Counted from the first letter of the stretch, positions 1-5,870 are shown. The stretch is DNA of 9,979 nucleotides from Gammaproteobacteria bacterium (GCA_022822245.1 JAJECB010000126.1:1-9979); one strand, 5' to 3'. The notes: a model not told the origin generated them from the letters alone. Translations and numbers: made by a program.

Positions 1-212
1 CGCTCGACTACAAGGCGATCACCAAGCGCATCATCGAGTTCGTGTCGAGCTCGGAGTTCGGGCTCGTGGAGACCCTGGCCGACCGGGTGGCCGCCCTCGT
101 CCGCGAGGAGTTCGCGGTGCCGTGGGTCCGCCTTCGCCTCAACAAGAAGTACGCGATCCGGGGGGCGACGGACGTCGGCGTCGTCGTCGAACGCGGCGAA
201 CGCACCGCGTGA
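1..212 (+). CDS. folB: Dihydroneopterin aldolase (FolB), 3' part only
   Basis: This is the C-terminal 69 residues of FolB; the reading frame begins at base 3 and the TGA stop is at 210-212. FolB cleaves 7,8-dihydroneopterin to 6-hydroxymethyl-dihydropterin and glycolaldehyde in cytoplasmic tetrahydrofolate synthesis, and it may epimerise the substrate. Seen directly: an LDYKAITKRI segment, the helix around SSEFGLVETLADRVAALV, and the C-terminal strand VRLRLNKKYAIRGATDVGVV. The residues and their spacing match the family, in which ETLA and the K-x(3)-RGA-xDVGV end are conserved. The N-terminal part lies outside the window. The stop codon overlaps the GTG start of the next gene (GTGA), so the two are probably translationally coupled. 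The pteridine reductase just beyond, on the other strand, supports a pterin/folate neighbourhood. Confidence 0.93.
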   Translation, partial: LDYKAITKRIIEFVSSSEFGLVETLADRVAALVREEFAVPWVRLRLNKKYAIRGATDVGVVVERGERTA

Positions 213-784
213 AGTTCTGCTCCGCCTGCGGCGCGCGCGTCGCGCTCGAGGTGCCGCCCGGCGACAACCGGCCGCGCCACGTCTGCGGCGACTGCGGAGC
301 CATCCACTACGTGAATCCCAAGGTGGTGGTCGGGGCGCTCCCGGTGTGGGAGGAGCTGGTGCTCCTGTGCCGGCGCGCGATCGAGCCCCGCCACGGGTAC
401 TGGACCCTGCCGGCGGGCTTCCTCGAGGTCGGGGAGACGATGGAGGAAGGGGCCTGCCGCGAGGCGAGCGAGGAAGCGAACGCGAACCTGCGGCTCGAAG
501 GTCTCTACACCCTCTTCAGCATTCCCCACATCGACCAGATCCACGTCTACTTCCGGGCCCGCCTCCTCGACCGGGAATTCCACCCCGGCGAGGAGAGCCT
601 CGACGTGCGCCTGTTCCGGGGGGACGAGATCCCGTGGGACGAGCTGGCGTTCCCGGTGGTCCACAAGACCCTGGAGCTGTGGCTCGAGGAGCGCGATAGC
701 GGCCGCTTCCGCACCCACACCGGCGACATCGTCCGCCGCCCGGGAAGCAGGGCGTGGCCGCGGTTCACCGTCCGCTCGCATTGA
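209..784 (+). CDS. Nudix hydrolase with N-terminal zinc ribbon
   Basis: This is a 191-aa cytoplasmic Nudix pyrophosphohydrolase. Residues 1-30 form a four-cysteine zinc ribbon (C4, C7, C26, C29). The Nudix box is at residues 70-92 (G70, E76, R84-E85, E88-E89); the late Gly of the consensus is Asn91, which I recall as usual in this zinc-ribbon subfamily. The AIEPRHGYWTLPAGF stretch before the box is also typical. Such enzymes hydrolyse X-linked nucleoside diphosphates such as ADP-ribose, NADH or FAD; the plant relative NUDT23 acts on FAD and ADP-ribose. The true substrate here cannot be told from sequence. The start chosen is GTG at 209, overlapping the folB stop, because it begins directly at the KFCSACG ribbon. 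An ATG at 122 would add 29 Arg-rich residues that merely read folB out of frame. Probably co-transcribed with folB. Confidence 0.92.
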   Translation: MKFCSACGARVALEVPPGDNRPRHVCGDCGAIHYVNPKVVVGALPVWEELVLLCRRAIEPRHGYWTLPAGFLEVGETMEEGACREASEEANANLRLEGLYTLFSIPHIDQIHVYFRARLLDREFHPGEESLDVRLFRGDEIPWDELAFPVVHKTLELWLEERDSGRFRTHTGDIVRRPGSRAWPRFTVRSH

Positions 785-826
785 CCCGTCGTCCACCGGC
801 CTTCCGGGAAGAGAAACCACCCGGGT

Positions 827-869
827 GCTCGGCCCGAAGTGCTCCCGGGAGGGAGCGCAAGGGCCGAGC
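827..869. terminator. Two-tier hairpin in convergent gap (candidate terminator)
   Basis: Outer arms GCTCGGCCC (827-835) and GGGCCGAGC (861-869) pair perfectly over 9 bp. Inside them GCTCCC (841-846) and GGGAGC (851-856) pair over 6 bp around a GGGA tetraloop. The tiers are separated by a 5/4-nt internal loop. The structure lies 43 nt past the Nudix stop, between two genes that face each other, so termination is the natural reading. Neither strand has a U-tract after it, so intrinsic termination is unproven. Confidence 0.55.
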
Positions 870-887
870 GGACGCGGCGGCAGGTCC

Positions 888-926
888 CTGGGGGTTCGGG
901 CTTCCAGCCCGCGCGCATCCCCTCAG
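888..926 (-). terminator. Hairpin at the end of the pteridine reductase gene
   Basis: The inner stem is CGGGCT (897-902) with AGCCCG (906-911), a perfect 6 bp around a 3-nt loop. An outer stem, CTG-GGGG (888-894) with CCCC-T-CAG (919-926), has one bulged base and includes the stop codon of the minus-strand gene (923-925). No T-run follows on either strand. Probably the 3' end signal of the reductase transcript; confidence is limited by the missing U-tract. Confidence 0.4.
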
Positions 927-1651
927 CCGGCGATGAGCCTCCCCCCGTCCACCGCGAGGTCCTGCCCGGTGACGTACGGCGCGTCGCGCACCAGAAAGAG
1001 CGCCGCCCGCGCGATGTCGCCGGGGTCTCCCGAGCGCTTGAGCGCGATCGCGTCGATGATCCGCCGCCGTTCGGGGTCCTCGTTCTCCGGCCACAGGACC
1101 GCCCCCGGCGAGATGGAGTTGACCCGGACCTCCGGCCCGAGCTCGACGGCGAGGGCCCGGGTGAGCATGACGAGCCCCGCCTTCGCCGCCGAGTACACCG
1201 AATGGCCGGCGAGGGGCCGATGGCCGTACACGTCGGCGATGTTCACAATGCACCCGCGGGCGGCGCGGAGCAGCGGCGCGGCCGCCTGGGCGAGAAAGAA
1301 CGGCGCGGCGAGGTTGGACCCGACGAGGTCCCGCCATTCGGACTCCGTCACCTCGCCGATCGGGGTCGGGTAGAAGGAAGAAGCGTTGTTGACGAGCACG
1401 TCGAGCCGGCCCCAGCGCTCTCCCGCCGCCGCCACCACCGCCTCGGCCGCGCCCGATTCGAGGAGGTCCGCGGCCACCACCGTCGCGGAGCCCGGCCGCG
1501 CGGCTTCGAACGCTTCGCGGAGCCGCTCCGCGTCCTCCCGGGAGCGGTGGCAGTGAACCGCGACCGACATGCCGGCCGCGTGCAGCTCGCGGGCGATCCG
1601 GGCGCCCACCCGGCGCCCCGCCCCGGTGACGAGGGCGACCGGCTCAGCCAC
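923..1651 (-). CDS. Pteridine reductase-like SDR (FolM family)
   Basis: This is a 242-aa classical short-chain dehydrogenase. The nucleotide-binding motif is TGAGRRVG (residues 9-16); its double Arg is characteristic of pteridine reductases and indicates NADPH use. NNAS is at 88-91. The catalytic residues are Asp140, Tyr153 and Lys157 (YSAAK), where the Ser usual in SDRs is Asp, as in PTR1/FolM. SPGAVLWPE is at 181-189. The family reduces dihydropterins such as dihydromonapterin or dihydrobiopterin to tetrahydro forms, and can reduce dihydrofolate weakly. Proximity to folB supports a pterin role, although the gene is on the opposite strand. The start is GTG at 1651, just before the first Rossmann strand, with only a weak ribosome-binding site. 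Its upstream region is the hexamer repeat array. The exact substrate is inferred. Confidence 0.88.
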   Translation of the reverse strand: MAEPVALVTGAGRRVGARIARELHAAGMSVAVHCHRSREDAERLREAFEAARPGSATVVAADLLESGAAEAVVAAAGERWGRLDVLVNNASSFYPTPIGEVTESEWRDLVGSNLAAPFFLAQAAAPLLRAARGCIVNIADVYGHRPLAGHSVYSAAKAGLVMLTRALAVELGPEVRVNSISPGAVLWPENEDPERRRIIDAIALKRSGDPGDIARAALFLVRDAPYVTGQDLAVDGGRLIAG

Positions 1652-1654
1652 CGC

Positions 1655-1786
1655 GCCGCAACCGGGGCCGCGATCGGGACTCCATCCAGGACCGCGACCG
1701 GGACCGAGATCGGGGCCGCAACCGATACCAGAACCACGACCGGAGCCGGGCTCGGGACCGCGACCGTGATCGGGATTGGGACCGGC
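1655..1786. repeat. Degenerate hexanucleotide array, consensus ACCGGG
   Basis: Read in steps of six from 1655, the sequence gives about 22 consecutive units close to ACCGGG: for example ACCGCG (1691), ACCGGG (1697), ACCGAG (1703), ATCGGG (1709), GCCGCA (1715), ACCGAT (1721), then ACCGCG (1757), ACCGTG (1763), ATCGGG (1769), ATTGGG (1775) and ACCGGC (1781). Most units differ from their neighbours by one or two bases, so it is an old, decayed tandem repeat. It fills nearly the whole gap between the divergent reductase and methyltransferase genes, where both promoters should be. I see no convincing -10 or -35 element in it. Confidence 0.75.
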
Positions 1787-1803
1787 GAAGGGCGAGAGGC
1801 GCG

Positions 1804-3078
1804 GTGAACGACCCCTTGCATCCGAACGGGCTTCCCGCCCCGGGACCGGACGCCCTCGCGCACGGCCGGCGGGCCGAGGCGCTCATTCGGCGGCGCATCG
1901 AGGAGGAGGGTCCCATTCCGTTCTCCGACTACATGGAGCTCTGTCTCAACGCTCCCGGGCTCGGATACTACACGGCGGGATCGGGGAAGTTCGGGCCGGG
2001 CGGGGACTTCGTGACCGCCCCCGAGATCTCCCCCCTGTTCGGGCGCACGCTCGCCCGGGCGTTCGGGGAGGTCCTCGATCTTCTCGGCGGAGGCGAGGTC
2101 CTCGAGCTGGGAGGCGGGACCGGTGCCTTCGCGGAGAGCTGCCTCGGAGAGCTCGCGCGCCGGGACGCCACCCCGCCCCGGTACCGGATCCTCGAGCCGA
2201 GCCCCGACCTCCGGGAACGGCAGCGGCGGCGCCTCGAGCCGCTCGGGGTGGAGTGGCTGGACTCGCTGCCGGACGAGCCGTTCTCCGGCATCGTCTTCGC
2301 GAACGAAGTGGCGGACGCGCTCCCCGTCGAGCGATTCCGGATCGCCCCGGAGGGGGTGGAGTCGATGCACGTCGGCCTCGACTCCGGGGGGTTCCGCTGG
2401 GTGGCCCGGCCGGCCGGCCGCGCGCTCCGCGACCACGTCCGGGCCGTCGAGGCGCGGATCGGGCGTGCGATCGGGGCGGCCGGCTACCAGTCGGAGTGGT
2501 GTCCTTCCCTCGGGGGCTGGCTCGAAGCGGTCGCGGGCCGCCTCGACCGGGGGCTCGTGCTCGTCTTCGACTACGGCTACGGAGAGGCCGAGTACTACCA
2601 CCCGGAACGGCTTCGCGGCACCCTCGGGTGTCACTACCGCCACCGCTGGCACGACGACCCGCTCGTCCTCCCCGCCCTCCAGGACATCACCGCGAGCGTG
2701 GACTTCAGCGCCCTTGCCCGGGCGGGCGACGGGGCGGGCCTGGACCGGGTCGGCTTCACCACCCAGGCGTGGTTCCTCCTCGGGTGCGGACTCACCCGCC
2801 TGCTCGCCGAGTCCGCGGCCGACGAGGAGGATGAGGACGGCTGTGCCGGCCACGCGCGAAACGGAAACGGAAACGGGACCGGCGACGGCGGACACGGCGG
2901 CGCGCGGGGCGTCGGCACCGCACGCTACGCGGCGCACGCGCACGCTGTCCGGCAGCTCACCCTGCCGGGCGAGATGGGGGAACGGATCCGGGTGCTCGGG
3001 CTCGGCCGCGCCCTCGGGAAGGAGGCGGCCGCCGCCCTCGGCGGGTTCGGCGGGCGCCGCCTCGACGATCGGCTCTGA
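1804..3078 (+). CDS. MidA/NDUFAF7-family SAM-dependent methyltransferase
   Basis: This is a 424-aa protein of the Methyltransf_28 (COG1565) family. Hallmarks seen: GGDFVTAPEISPLFG (67-80 region), SAM motif I as ELGGGTG (101-107), FANEVADALPVERF (165-178), VFDYGYG (254-260) and the HPxRxxGTLxCHYRHR block (266-281). The mitochondrial member NDUFAF7 dimethylates an arginine of complex I subunit NDUFS2; the bacterial substrate is not established. Residues about 341-372 are a low-complexity insertion, acidic and then Asn/Gly rich, encoded partly by perfect GAAACG hexamers, just before the conserved C-terminal QLTLPGEMGERIRVLGL segment. The start is GTG 1804, with purine-rich GAAGGG/GAGAGG upstream. 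uppP follows after 26 nt, so the two probably form an operon. Soluble; no signal peptide. Confidence 0.9.
   Translation: MNDPLHPNGLPAPGPDALAHGRRAEALIRRRIEEEGPIPFSDYMELCLNAPGLGYYTAGSGKFGPGGDFVTAPEISPLFGRTLARAFGEVLDLLGGGEVLELGGGTGAFAESCLGELARRDATPPRYRILEPSPDLRERQRRRLEPLGVEWLDSLPDEPFSGIVFANEVADALPVERFRIAPEGVESMHVGLDSGGFRWVARPAGRALRDHVRAVEARIGRAIGAAGYQSEWCPSLGGWLEAVAGRLDRGLVLVFDYGYGEAEYYHPERLRGTLGCHYRHRWHDDPLVLPALQDITASVDFSALARAGDGAGLDRVGFTTQAWFLLGCGLTRLLAESAADEEDEDGCAGHARNGNGNGTGDGGHGGARGVGTARYAAHAHAVRQLTLPGEMGERIRVLGLGRALGKEAAAALGGFGGRRLDDRL
2858..2887 (+). repeat. In-gene hexamer repeat (GAAACG)
   Basis: Three perfect GAAACG copies (2858-2875) are followed by the variants GGACCG (2876-2881) and GCGACG (2882-2887). 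In frame they give alternating Asn-Gly, then Thr-Gly and Asp-Gly. The repeat lies in the low-complexity insertion of the methyltransferase. Near-identity of the first copies suggests a recent expansion. Confidence 0.8.
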
Positions 3079-3104
3079 TCGCCGGGGACCTGGCCGCCGC
3101 CGTC

Positions 3105-3914
3105 ATGGACCCCACCCAGGCCATCGTCCTCGCCCTCGTCCAGGGGCTCACCGAGTTCCTGCCGATCTCGAGCTCGGCGCACCTCATCCTCGTTCCCGCC
3201 CTGCTCGGCTGGCCCGACCAGGGTCTCGCCTTCGACGTGGCCGTGCACGTCGGCTCGCTCGCCGCGGTGGTCATGTATCTCCGCCGCGACCTCCGCGAGC
3301 TCGCGGGCGGCTGGCTCGGCTCGGTCTTCCGCGCGCGCCCCTTCGCCCCCGAGAGCCACCGGGGTTGGATGGTGATCGCGGCCACCGTGCCGGTCGGAGC
3401 CGCCGGTCTCCTTGCCGGCGAGGCGGTCGAGCTGCACCTTCGAACGCCGGCCGTCATCGCGGTCGCGAACCTCGTCTTCGCCCTGGCTCTGCTCGGGGCC
3501 GACCGCTGGGGCTCCGGAACCCGCCGCGCGGAGAGCCTCGGCATCCGGGGCGCGGTGCTCATCGGATGCGCCCAGGCCCTCGCCCTCGTGCCCGGGGCAT
3601 CGCGGTCCGGGGTCACGATCACCGCGGGCCTCGCCCTCGGCCTCACCCCGCGGGCCGCGGCCCGCTTCTCCTTCCTGCTCGCGGTCCCCGTCATCGCGCT
3701 CGCGGGCGGAGCGAAGGGATACGAGCTGCTCACCGCCCCGGGAGCGGTGGACTGGACCTGGTTCGGGATCGGGGCGCTGGTGGCGGGGGTGAGCGCCTAC
3801 GCGTGCATCGGCGCCTTTCTCGCCCTCGTCGCCCGGATCGGCCTCTGGCCGTTCGCGGTGTACCGGATCGCCCTCGGGGCGGTCCTGCTCATCGTGCTCG
3901 CACCGTGGGGGTGA
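3105..3914 (+). CDS. uppP: Undecaprenyl-diphosphatase (UppP/BacA)
   Basis: This 269-aa polytopic inner-membrane protein removes a phosphate from undecaprenyl diphosphate, regenerating the C55 lipid carrier for peptidoglycan and other envelope polymers; raised dosage gives bacitracin resistance in known cases. The catalytic motifs are present: QGLTEFLPISSSAH (13-26), which is the (E/Q)xxxE motif with Gln13 and Glu17, and PGASRSGVT (163-171) with the essential Arg167. Several hydrophobic segments (for example 113-131, 151-163, 187-202, 218-246, 252-267) fit the usual helix count, and the length is normal. ATG 3105 places the motif at the standard distance from the N-terminus; no strong Shine-Dalgarno is seen. 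It lies 26 nt after the methyltransferase gene, probably in the same transcript. Confidence 0.96.
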   Translation: MDPTQAIVLALVQGLTEFLPISSSAHLILVPALLGWPDQGLAFDVAVHVGSLAAVVMYLRRDLRELAGGWLGSVFRARPFAPESHRGWMVIAATVPVGAAGLLAGEAVELHLRTPAVIAVANLVFALALLGADRWGSGTRRAESLGIRGAVLIGCAQALALVPGASRSGVTITAGLALGLTPRAAARFSFLLAVPVIALAGGAKGYELLTAPGAVDWTWFGIGALVAGVSAYACIGAFLALVARIGLWPFAVYRIALGAVLLIVLAPWG

Positions 3915-3917
3915 GGC

Positions 3918-3932
3918 CCCGCGCGGCGCGGG
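3918..3932. terminator. Short GC hairpin between convergent genes
   Basis: CCCGCG (3918-3923) and CGCGGG (3927-3932) pair perfectly around a 3-nt loop. The hairpin occupies nearly the whole 19-nt gap between the uppP stop and the stop of the facing gene. No U-tract on either side. It may act as a weak bidirectional terminator. Confidence 0.4.
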
Positions 3933-3933
3933 C

Positions 3934-4884
3934 TCAGTCGCGGCGGGCGGCGCTCCGGAACCGCTGGTTGCGGCCCCGGCGGCCGTGCTCGCCGAGATAG
4001 CCCGGCACGATCGACTCCACGCGAGCGGGCGAGATCCCGAAGTCCTCGAACCCGTTCCGGGCGGTCACGCTGTCGACCCCGAGGGAGCGCAGGTTGTCCT
4101 CGGTCAGAAGCTTCCCCGGAAGCCGCTCCAGGACCTTCGCCTGCAAGGTGGCGAGGCCGTCTCCGAGCGGCACGATGACCCGCCTGAGGCCCAGCACCTC
4201 GGCGGTGTAGCGGACGACCCCTTCCAGGGTCATCACCTCGGGGCCGCCGAGGTCGTAGCGCTTCCCGAAGGTGCTCCGGTCGTCGAGCGCGGCGCACATC
4301 GCGGCGGCCACGTCGGCGACGTACACCGGCTGAAGCCGCGCATCGGCCTTCGCGAGGGGCAGGACGAGGGGGATCATCCGGAGCAGCCCCGCGAACCGGT
4401 TGAAGAGCCCGTCCCCCGGGCCGAAGATGACGGAGGGGCGAAAGCTCGTGGTGGCGACCCCGGTCCCGGCGTGCGCCGCCTCCTCCCCCCGCCCCTTGGT
4501 GCGGAGGTACTCGCTCGGGGCGTCGCGTGACGCCCCGAGCGAGCTCATGTGGAGGAGCCGCGGCACCCCGCGCTCCCGGCACACCCGCGCGACGAGCGCG
4601 GGGAGCTCCGCGTGCACCCGCTCGAAGGTCGCCTCCCCGCTCGGATGGAGGATCCCGACCAGGTTGATGACCGCGTCGCAGCCGGCGAACGCACCGGCGA
4701 GGTCCGGGGCGAAGTGACAGTTTCCCTCGACGAGCTCGAGCTTCGGAAACACGAGCAGGTGGCGCGCCCGCTCCCGGCGGCGGGCCATCACGCGGACCGC
4801 GATCCCGCGCCGGGCGAGCTCGGCGCAGATGCTGCGGCCGACGAAGCCGGACCCTCCGAGAATGCAAACCTTGTCGAGCTGCAT
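3934..4884 (-). CDS. NDUFA9-like NAD(P)-binding protein (atypical SDR)
   Basis: This 316-aa protein belongs to the atypical/extended SDR group usually called complex I NDUFA9 subunit family. Seen: the nucleotide-binding loop GGSGFVG (10-16), a basic second-strand end MARRRERAR (33-41), INLVGIL (73-79), the YLRTK motif (126-130) matching YxxxK, the family-typical FRPSVIFGPGDGLFNRF (148-164), and PVYVADVA (186-193). In mitochondria NDUFA9 is an accessory complex I subunit; bacterial members have no settled function and may be oxidoreductases, epimerases or quinone-biosynthesis helpers. The start is ATG 4884 because the Rossmann strand begins at residue 4. A GTG/ATG-type extension to 5040 would be low in conservation and would run through the promoter. 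GGGG lies 9 nt before the ATG inside a duplicated 12-mer. Faces uppP; divergent from hisIE. Confidence 0.87.
   Translation of the reverse strand: MQLDKVCILGGSGFVGRSICAELARRGIAVRVMARRRERARHLLVFPKLELVEGNCHFAPDLAGAFAGCDAVINLVGILHPSGEATFERVHAELPALVARVCRERGVPRLLHMSSLGASRDAPSEYLRTKGRGEEAAHAGTGVATTSFRPSVIFGPGDGLFNRFAGLLRMIPLVLPLAKADARLQPVYVADVAAAMCAALDDRSTFGKRYDLGGPEVMTLEGVVRYTAEVLGLRRVIVPLGDGLATLQAKVLERLPGKLLTEDNLRSLGVDSVTARNGFEDFGISPARVESIVPGYLGEHGRRGRNQRFRSAARRD
4510..4543. repeat. Perfect 15-bp inverted repeat inside the NDUFA9-like gene
   Basis: CTCGCTCGGGGCGTC (4510-4524), loop GCGT (4525-4528), GACGCCCCGAGCGAG (4529-4543). All 15 pairs match. On the coding (minus) strand it spells the SLGASRDAPSE segment just before the YLRTK motif. 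As mRNA it would form a very stable hairpin. Confidence 0.9.
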
Positions 4885-4885
4885 C

Positions 4886-4909
4886 AGATTCAACCCCAGA
4901 TTCAACCCC
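4886..4909. repeat. 12-nt tandem duplication at the ribosome-binding site
   Basis: AGATTCAACCCC occurs twice without a gap (4886-4897 and 4898-4909). On the minus strand it reads GGGGTTGAATCT twice, ending one base before the ATG at 4884. The duplication therefore contains two copies of the candidate GGGG ribosome-binding site of the NDUFA9-like gene. Confidence 0.9.
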
Positions 4910-4944
4910 GGGCGCGCCCCGTCGAAAGGAATTCGGGAGGCGGG

Positions 4945-4973
4945 ATTCTCCGGGCGACCGGGAGTGCGGTCAA
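4945..4973 (-). promoter_or_regulatory. Candidate sigma-70 promoter for the NDUFA9-like gene
   Basis: On the minus strand TTGACC (4968-4973, 5/6 to TTGACA) is followed by a 17-nt spacer and GAGAAT (4945-4950, 4/6 to TATAAT). Transcription would start near 4938, leaving a leader of about 54 nt that contains the duplicated 12-mer. Position and spacing are good; the -10 match is moderate. Confidence 0.5.
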
Positions 4974-4994
4974 GCGCCGTGCACCGCCGGGGTG

Positions 4995-5000
4995 TATGAT
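4995..5000 (+). promoter_or_regulatory. Candidate -10 element for hisIE-tatABC
   Basis: TATGAT matches TATAAT in 5 of 6 positions and stands out in this GC-rich region. No good -35 lies 16-18 nt upstream. Transcription would start near 5007, which favours GTG 5030 over TTG 5000 as the hisIE start. It sits back to back with the minus-strand promoter at 4945-4973. Confidence 0.35.
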
Positions 5001-5029
5001 TGCCCGCCCCACGGAATACGGGCAAGCCG

Positions 5030-5821
5030 GTGTCCGCCACTCAACGCGACGCGGTGCCTCCACCGCGCGACCCGCAGGAACCGCCCCGACCGGAATCGTT
5101 CCGCTGGAACGAGGACGGGCTCATCCCGGCCATCGTCCAGGACGCGGTGCGCGCCGACGTGCTCATGCTCGCGTGGATGAACCGCGAGAGCCTCGCCCTC
5201 ACCCTGGCCGAGGGTCGCACCGTGTTCTGGTCGCGCTCGCGCGGGGAGCTCTGGCGAAAGGGCGAGACCTCGGGCAACGTGCAGCGGGTGCGGGACATCC
5301 GGCTCGACTGCGACGGCGACGCCCTGCTCGTCTCGGTGGAGCAGGTGGGCGGCGCGGCCTGCCATACCGGGCGGCGGAGCTGCTTCTTCCAGGCCCTGGA
5401 GGAGGCGGAGCCGGAGCGGACGGCGGACCAGGTGGACGGGGCGGACGGAGCGGACGGAGCGGGAGGCGCCCCCCGCCCGGGGGCGGACGGGAGCCTCGCG
5501 GCGGGCGCGCTCGAGAGCCTCGCCCGCCGCCTCGAGGCGCGCAAGACCGCCGATCCGGCCACCTCCTGGACCGCGCGCCTCTACGCGCAGGGGCTCGACG
5601 CGATCCTCAGCAAGGTGGGCGAGGAAGCCACCGAGACGGTGCTGGCGGCCAAGGGGGGCGACCGCTCCCGGGTCGTGGCGGAGACGGCGGACCTCTGGTA
5701 CCACACCATGGTCATGCTTGCCAATTTCGGGCTTGGACCCGAAGATGTACTCGAAGAGCTGGACCGGCGGGCCGCGCGTTCGGGGCTCGCGGAGAAGGCA
5801 GGACGAACCGGGTCGGGCTGA
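5030..5821 (+). CDS. hisIE: Bifunctional HisIE: phosphoribosyl-AMP cyclohydrolase / phosphoribosyl-ATP pyrophosphatase
   Basis: This 263-aa cytoplasmic fusion enzyme performs steps 2 and 3 of histidine synthesis: HisE hydrolyses PR-ATP to PR-AMP and HisI opens the purine ring. The HisI domain (about 25-121) shows [35 protein letters not shown], the metal-binding DCDGD (93-97) and CHTGRRSC (111-118). The HisE domain (about 160-258) shows the [24 protein letters not shown] block and ETADLWYH. The roughly 38-residue linker is acidic, Gly/Ala rich, and partly made of a 9-nt repeat. The start is uncertain: GTG 5030 is preferred because a -10-like element covers TTG 5000; GTG 5063 is also possible. 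No RBS is strong. tatA follows after 54 nt; hisE next to tatABC is common in proteobacteria. No other his gene is visible here. Confidence 0.95.
   Translation: MSATQRDAVPPPRDPQEPPRPESFRWNEDGLIPAIVQDAVRADVLMLAWMNRESLALTLAEGRTVFWSRSRGELWRKGETSGNVQRVRDIRLDCDGDALLVSVEQVGGAACHTGRRSCFFQALEEAEPERTADQVDGADGADGAGGAPRPGADGSLAAGALESLARRLEARKTADPATSWTARLYAQGLDAILSKVGEEATETVLAAKGGDRSRVVAETADLWYHTMVMLANFGLGPEDVLEELDRRAARSGLAEKAGRTGSG
5432..5467 (+). repeat. 9-nt tandem repeat in the HisIE linker
   Basis: Four in-frame 9-mers: GTGGACGGG (5432), GCGGACGGA (5441), GCGGACGGA (5450) and GCGGGAGGC (5459). Two are identical. They encode (V/A)-D-G repeats ending A-G-G, in the flexible linker between the two enzyme domains (residues 135-146). 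Confidence 0.8.
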
Positions 5822-5865
5822 CCGGCCCGGTGCGACATTGAATCGTTACCGCGCAACTGCGCAAC

Positions 5866-5870
5866 GGAGG
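5866..5870 (+). promoter_or_regulatory. Strong Shine-Dalgarno of tatA
   Basis: GGAGG lies 5 nt before the tatA ATG. It is among the clearest ribosome-binding sites in the window and fits the high expression usually required of TatA. Just upstream, GCGCAAC occurs twice (5851-5857 and 5859-5865), forming a small GCGCA-AC-TGCGC inverted repeat (5851-5862). Confidence 0.7.

Noticed and set aside
1348..2943. A 531-codon open frame on the minus strand spanning the reductase start, the repeat array and most of the methyltransferase gene
   Set aside because: It is antisense to a well-supported gene and reads out of frame in the reductase. Its product is low-complexity, as GC-rich shadow frames usually are.
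3650..3665. 16-bp perfect palindrome GCGGGCCGCGGCCCGC in uppP
   Set aside because: Pure G/C sequence encoding PRAAAR; in DNA of this composition such a palindrome is unremarkable, and it has no loop.
2123..4000. A 625-codon plus-strand frame across the methyltransferase and uppP
   Set aside because: Out-of-frame reading of two recognisable genes; Arg/Pro/Ser-rich translation with no domain.
5000..5002. TTG 5000 as the hisIE start, preceded by GGGGTG
   Set aside because: It overlaps a good -10 element (TATGAT), so transcription would begin after it. GTG 5030 is more consistent, though this is not proven.
4885..5040. 52-residue N-terminal extension of the NDUFA9-like protein
   Set aside because: The Rossmann fold starts at the ATG at 4884. 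The extension would cover the candidate promoters and has no recognisable sequence.
5838..5843. TTGAAT as a -35 for a separate tatA promoter
   Set aside because: The matching -10 would fall at or past the ribosome-binding site and has no resemblance to the consensus.
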